Shown piece after piece: positions 5,663-8,535 of a DNA stretch of 8,535 bases. This DNA is from Candidatus Poribacteria bacterium. Lineage in GTDB: Bacteria; Poribacteria; DTPJ01; WJIO01. A program made the position numbers and the translations under genes. The notes beneath the pieces were generated by a model. The model was not told where the DNA came from and made no database searches. It was given only the letters and a program-made list of their open reading frames with translations. Location: NCBI GenBank assembly GCA_014730235.1, contig WJIO01000137.1:1-8535 (forward strand), written 5' to 3'. How positions within the stretch are numbered: the first letter of the stretch is position 1; each line of letters opens with the position of its first letter.

Positions 5663-7744
5663 ATGAAAGAATATAGACCTAATCAGATCAGAAATATAGG
5701 AATCTTTTCTCATGCGCGGGCAGGAAAAACATCTCTGACAGAAGCCCTCCTGTATGATTCTGGTGCCATTTCAAAATTGGGAAGATCTGATGATGGTAAT
5801 ACAGTATCTGACTATGATGAAGACGAAATTCGAAGAAATACCAGTATAAATACTGCCCTGTGTATCTGTGAATGGAAAGATTGTAAGATCAACCTGATTG
5901 ACACCCCCGGATACAGCGACTTTGCAGGTGAACAGGAAGCAGCCGCCAGAGTATCAGACAATATCTTGATCGTTACTGATGCAAGCATGGGACTGGAAGC
6001 TGGAGCTGAAAAAGCCTGGGAAAGAGCAGAAAAATACGATATACCAAGAGCAATATTCCTTAATAAAATTGACAAGGAAATGGCAAAATTTGATGAAACT
6101 TTACAGGCTCTGGAGGTACTGGGAGGAAGAATTGTTCCTGTAAGTATTCCTATAGGGGTTGGACTGAATTTCAAGGGGATTATTGATCTGGTTAAGATGA
6201 AAGCCTATGTAAAAGGTGATAATGATAAAAAACTTCAGGAAATCGATATACCTGAAGATATGCAGGATCAGATAGATGAACATAGAGAAACTTTAATAGA
6301 TGCTGTAGCTGAGGCTGATGATGAACTCCTGGAGAAATACCTGGGCGGCGAAGAGCTAACAGATGAAGAAATAAAAATAGGGCTTAAAAAAGGTATTTCT
6401 GATAACATGTTTGTACCTTTGACCTGCGGATCAGCCTATGAAAATATAGGTCCTCAGATGCTTCTGGACCTTCTGGTCAGTTTTGCTTCACCAGTTGATG
6501 CAAAACCGGTAAAGGCAACTAAGCCGGGAAGCGAAGAAGAAGAAGTAGAAATTGAAATTAAAGAGGATGGCCCACTTTGTGCTTTTGTATTTAAAACTAT
6601 GTCAGACCCATACGCCGGTAAAGTCAGCTATTTTAAAGTTTACTCAGGCATTTTCAAATCTGACTCCAGGGTAATAAATGTAAACAAAAATACAGAAGAG
6701 CGAATCGGTACCTTGTCTCTTGTCAGCGGTAAGAAATTCACAAACGTGGATAAAATCGTAGCCGGTGATTTTGGCATGGTAACAAAATTGAGCGAAACAG
6801 ACACTAACGATACCCTCTGTGACGAAGAAAATGAGCTGTTGCTTCCACCTATAGATTTCCCGAAACCTGTTATTTCTATGGCAATCACACCCAAAACTCA
6901 GGGTGATGATGAAAAACTAAGCACCATGCTCACAAGAATGACAGAAGAAGACCCTACGTTTATACTGCGAAGAGATAATGAAACTAAAGAAACGATAATA
7001 TCCGGTATGGGGGAACTGCATATTAACGTTATTCTTGATAGAATAAAGAATCGCTATAACGTAGAAGCAGAAACTCGAGTACCAAAGGTACCTTATAGAG
7101 AGACAATCAGAGGTAAATCCGAACAGCAGGGAAGATATAAAAAGCAAACTGGTGGTCGGGGACAGTATGGCGACGCATGGATCAGGATGGAACCTAACGA
7201 ACGTGGAGCCGGTTTTGAATTTATTGACGCCATTGTTGGTGGTGCAATACCAAGGCAATATATACCGGCTGTAGAAAAGGGTTTAATCGAATCTATGGAG
7301 GAAGGTATACTTGCTGGCTCCCAGGTTGTTGATATGAAAATAACCCTCTATGACGGTGGTTTTCATCCTGTGGATTCATCGGAAATGGCCTTCAAGATCG
7401 CAGCTTCTATGGCCTTTAAGAAAGCAATGGAAGCAGCCCAACCCTTCATCATGGAACCTATTATGGAAGTTGAAATTACCGTTCCTGATGAATACATGGG
7501 TGATGTAATGAGCGACCTTAACAGCCGTAGAGGAAGAATTTTGGGCATGAATCCAAGTGATGGAAAACAAATAATCAAAGCAAACGTACCCATGGCTGAG
7601 ATGTTCAGATATTCGGTTGATTTAAGGTCAATAACCAGCGATAGAGGTTCATTTACTATGGAATTCTCACACTATGAAGAAGTGCCTTTTGACATCAGCG
7701 AGAAGATAGTAGCTGAATACCAGGCTTCTCAGGAGTCTTCCTGA
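5663..7744 (+). CDS. fusA: Elongation factor G-like translational GTPase (EF-G-2 type)
   Basis: Full-length protein of 693 residues with the five-domain layout of EF-G, which drives ribosomal translocation or, in some paralogues, ribosome recycling. GTPase motifs: G1 SHARAGKT (16-23), switch-I region RRNTSIN (57-63), G3 DTPG (80-83), G4 NKID (134-137), G5 TCGSA (254-258). An acidic stretch (EEEEVEIEIKED) joins the G domain to domain II. Domain III includes ITPKTQGDDEKLSTML and GMGELHINVI; domain IV includes TGGRGQYGDAW; domain V includes the PIMEVEITVPDEYMGDVMSD and RRGRILGM blocks. G1 and switch I differ from housekeeping EF-G (AHIDAGKTTT, RGITI) and match the EF-G-like group in which paralogues labelled fusA2 occur, so a second, canonical EF-G probably exists elsewhere. 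AAGGAG (5648-5653) lies 9 nt before the ATG. No ribosomal genes (rpsL, rpsG, tuf) flank it, again unlike classical fusA. Monocistronic by its own promoter and terminator. Confidence 0.93.
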   Translation: MKEYRPNQIRNIGIFSHARAGKTSLTEALLYDSGAISKLGRSDDGNTVSDYDEDEIRRNTSINTALCICEWKDCKINLIDTPGYSDFAGEQEAAARVSDNILIVTDASMGLEAGAEKAWERAEKYDIPRAIFLNKIDKEMAKFDETLQALEVLGGRIVPVSIPIGVGLNFKGIIDLVKMKAYVKGDNDKKLQEIDIPEDMQDQIDEHRETLIDAVAEADDELLEKYLGGEELTDEEIKIGLKKGISDNMFVPLTCGSAYENIGPQMLLDLLVSFASPVDAKPVKATKPGSEEEEVEIEIKEDGPLCAFVFKTMSDPYAGKVSYFKVYSGIFKSDSRVINVNKNTEERIGTLSLVSGKKFTNVDKIVAGDFGMVTKLSETDTNDTLCDEENELLLPPIDFPKPVISMAITPKTQGDDEKLSTMLTRMTEEDPTFILRRDNETKETIISGMGELHINVILDRIKNRYNVEAETRVPKVPYRETIRGKSEQQGRYKKQTGGRGQYGDAWIRMEPNERGAGFEFIDAIVGGAIPRQYIPAVEKGLIESMEEGILAGSQVVDMKITLYDGGFHPVDSSEMAFKIAASMAFKKAMEAAQPFIMEPIMEVEITVPDEYMGDVMSDLNSRRGRILGMNPSDGKQIIKANVPMAEMFRYSVDLRSITSDRGSFTMEFSHYEEVPFDISEKIVAEYQASQESS

Positions 7745-7768
7745 TAGTTAGAAATATATTATAAGAAT

Positions 7769-7801
7769 TAAAGGCAGGTTCTGAACCTGCCTTTATTTTT
7801 T
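7769..7801 (+). terminator. Intrinsic terminator of the EF-G gene
   Basis: A perfect stem of 11-12 bp (AAAGGCAGGTT / AACCTGCCTTT, 7770-7780 and 7784-7794, plus a T-A pair at the base) with a CTG loop, followed by ATTTTTT up to 7801. It lies 25 nt after the EF-G stop and ends only 15 nt before the panC start, so panC needs readthrough or a promoter that overlaps this region; none is clear. Confidence 0.92.
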
Positions 7802-7816
7802 GCAAAGGTGTAAATT

Positions 7817-8535
7817 GTGAAAATAATTACTTCAACTTCGGAAATTCAAAAGTATTGCATGGAAAAGCGTGTTGAAGGTAAAACCATAGGCATTGTGCCT
7901 ACTATGGGATTTTTCCACGAAGGACACTTAAGCCTGATGCGTCAGGCCCGGGAAGAAAATGATGTCGTTGTCACCAGCATCTTTGTGAACCCCACACAAT
8001 TTGGCCCCAGCGAAGATTACGAGGCATATCCAAGAGACCTGGAACGAGATTCAGAAATGGCCAGGAAGATAGGGGTTGATGTTATATTTTCCCCCCAGGT
8101 AAAAGACATGTATCCCACCGGATATGCCACGTTTGTAAATGTAGAGGGTATTACGGATAAAATGTGCGGTGCATCCCGTCCAACTCACTTTCGAGGCGTG
8201 ACAACGGTAGTTACCAAGCTTTTCAATCTGATGATACCCCAAAGGGCTTATTTCGGTCAAAAGGACGCGCAGCAGTCTATAGTAATAAAACGCATGAACC
8301 AGGATCTAAATTTTGGTATTGATATTGTCGTATTGCCCATCGTTCGGGAAGCTGATGGTCTCGCCATGAGTTCCAGAAACAAATACCTCAGCGAGGATGA
8401 GCGTAAAGCTGCCCTTCAACTAAACAAATCCCTGTTAAAAGCTAAAGAATTGATACAGTCCGGCGAACACAACCCGCAAAAGGTGCATGATAAAATCAAA
8501 TCTATGCTGGAACCTGAACCTCTTCTGCGCATTGA
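7817..8535 (+). CDS. panC: Pantothenate synthetase (pantoate--beta-alanine ligase), 3' end outside the window
   Basis: ATP-dependent ligase that joins pantoate and beta-alanine through a pantoyl-adenylate, the last step of vitamin B5 synthesis before coenzyme A; cytoplasmic. 239 codons are present from a GTG start, against a usual length of about 280, so roughly the last 40 residues are cut off by the window edge. Motifs in order: PTMGFFHEGHLSL with the HIGH-type HEGH at 34-37, IFVNPTQFGPSEDYEAYPRD (55-74), HFRGVTTVVTKLFN (124-137), YFGQKDAQQ (145-153), and READGLAMSSRNKYL with the KMSKS-like MSSRN (184-188). AAAGGTG (7804-7810) lies 6 nt before the GTG, which settles the start. No panB or panD is visible; they may follow outside the window. 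Reading frame open to the last base. Confidence 0.96.
   Translation, partial: MKIITSTSEIQKYCMEKRVEGKTIGIVPTMGFFHEGHLSLMRQAREENDVVVTSIFVNPTQFGPSEDYEAYPRDLERDSEMARKIGVDVIFSPQVKDMYPTGYATFVNVEGITDKMCGASRPTHFRGVTTVVTKLFNLMIPQRAYFGQKDAQQSIVIKRMNQDLNFGIDIVVLPIVREADGLAMSSRNKYLSEDERKAALQLNKSLLKAKELIQSGEHNPQKVHDKIKSMLEPEPLLRI

Overview
The window (about 8.5 kb, AT-rich, no rRNA, tRNA, CRISPR or mobile element seen) looks like ordinary chromosome of a bacterium. Shine-Dalgarno sites are strong and sigma-70-type promoters are recognisable. The lineage cannot be fixed from the sequence. The arsenic genes resemble those of anaerobic Firmicutes and other deep-branching groups. The two secreted proteins share a C-terminal tail of the type K-(L/I)-x-x-x-W-G-E-(I/L)-K, which I associate from memory, weakly, with uncultivated groups such as Poribacteria. 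This is a lead, not an assignment.

Positions 1-3618 hold a complete arsenic-resistance operon on the + strand. A near-consensus promoter (82-110) is followed directly by an imperfect dyad, then arsR (TTG start at 151), an ArsP_1/DUF318 permease, a 79-residue CPKC thioredoxin-like protein, an ACR3 arsenite efflux pump and a thioredoxin-coupled arsenate reductase arsC. The last four genes are packed with gaps of 2, 6 and 15 nt. Between arsR and the permease lie a hairpin with a T-run and a perfect 28-bp palindrome that carries the same core as the promoter dyad, suggesting a second control point. A perfect 18-bp stem at 3579-3618 ends the operon and probably also ends the convergent genes.

Positions 3631-5177 on the - strand hold a two-gene operon of secreted acidic proteins: first (5177-4434) a jelly-roll/laminin-G-like protein, then (4416-3631) a protein with a class-I glutamine-amidotransferase-like or ThuA-like fold. 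Both have signal peptides and the same short C-terminal tail. Their function is unknown.

Positions 5178-5662 are a 485-nt divergent intergenic region with a near-consensus promoter (5412-5440) and a leader of about 215 nt in front of a second-type elongation factor G (5663-7744). That gene ends at a clear intrinsic terminator. The last gene, from a GTG at 7817 and running off the end of the window, is panC (pantothenate synthetase).

Working model for the ars operon: ArsC reduces arsenate to arsenite, ACR3 exports arsenite, the ArsP-type permease may export organic arsenic or another thiophilic substrate, the small CPKC protein supplies or exchanges thiols, and ArsR represses the set until it binds As(III) through a Cys-Val-Cys site.
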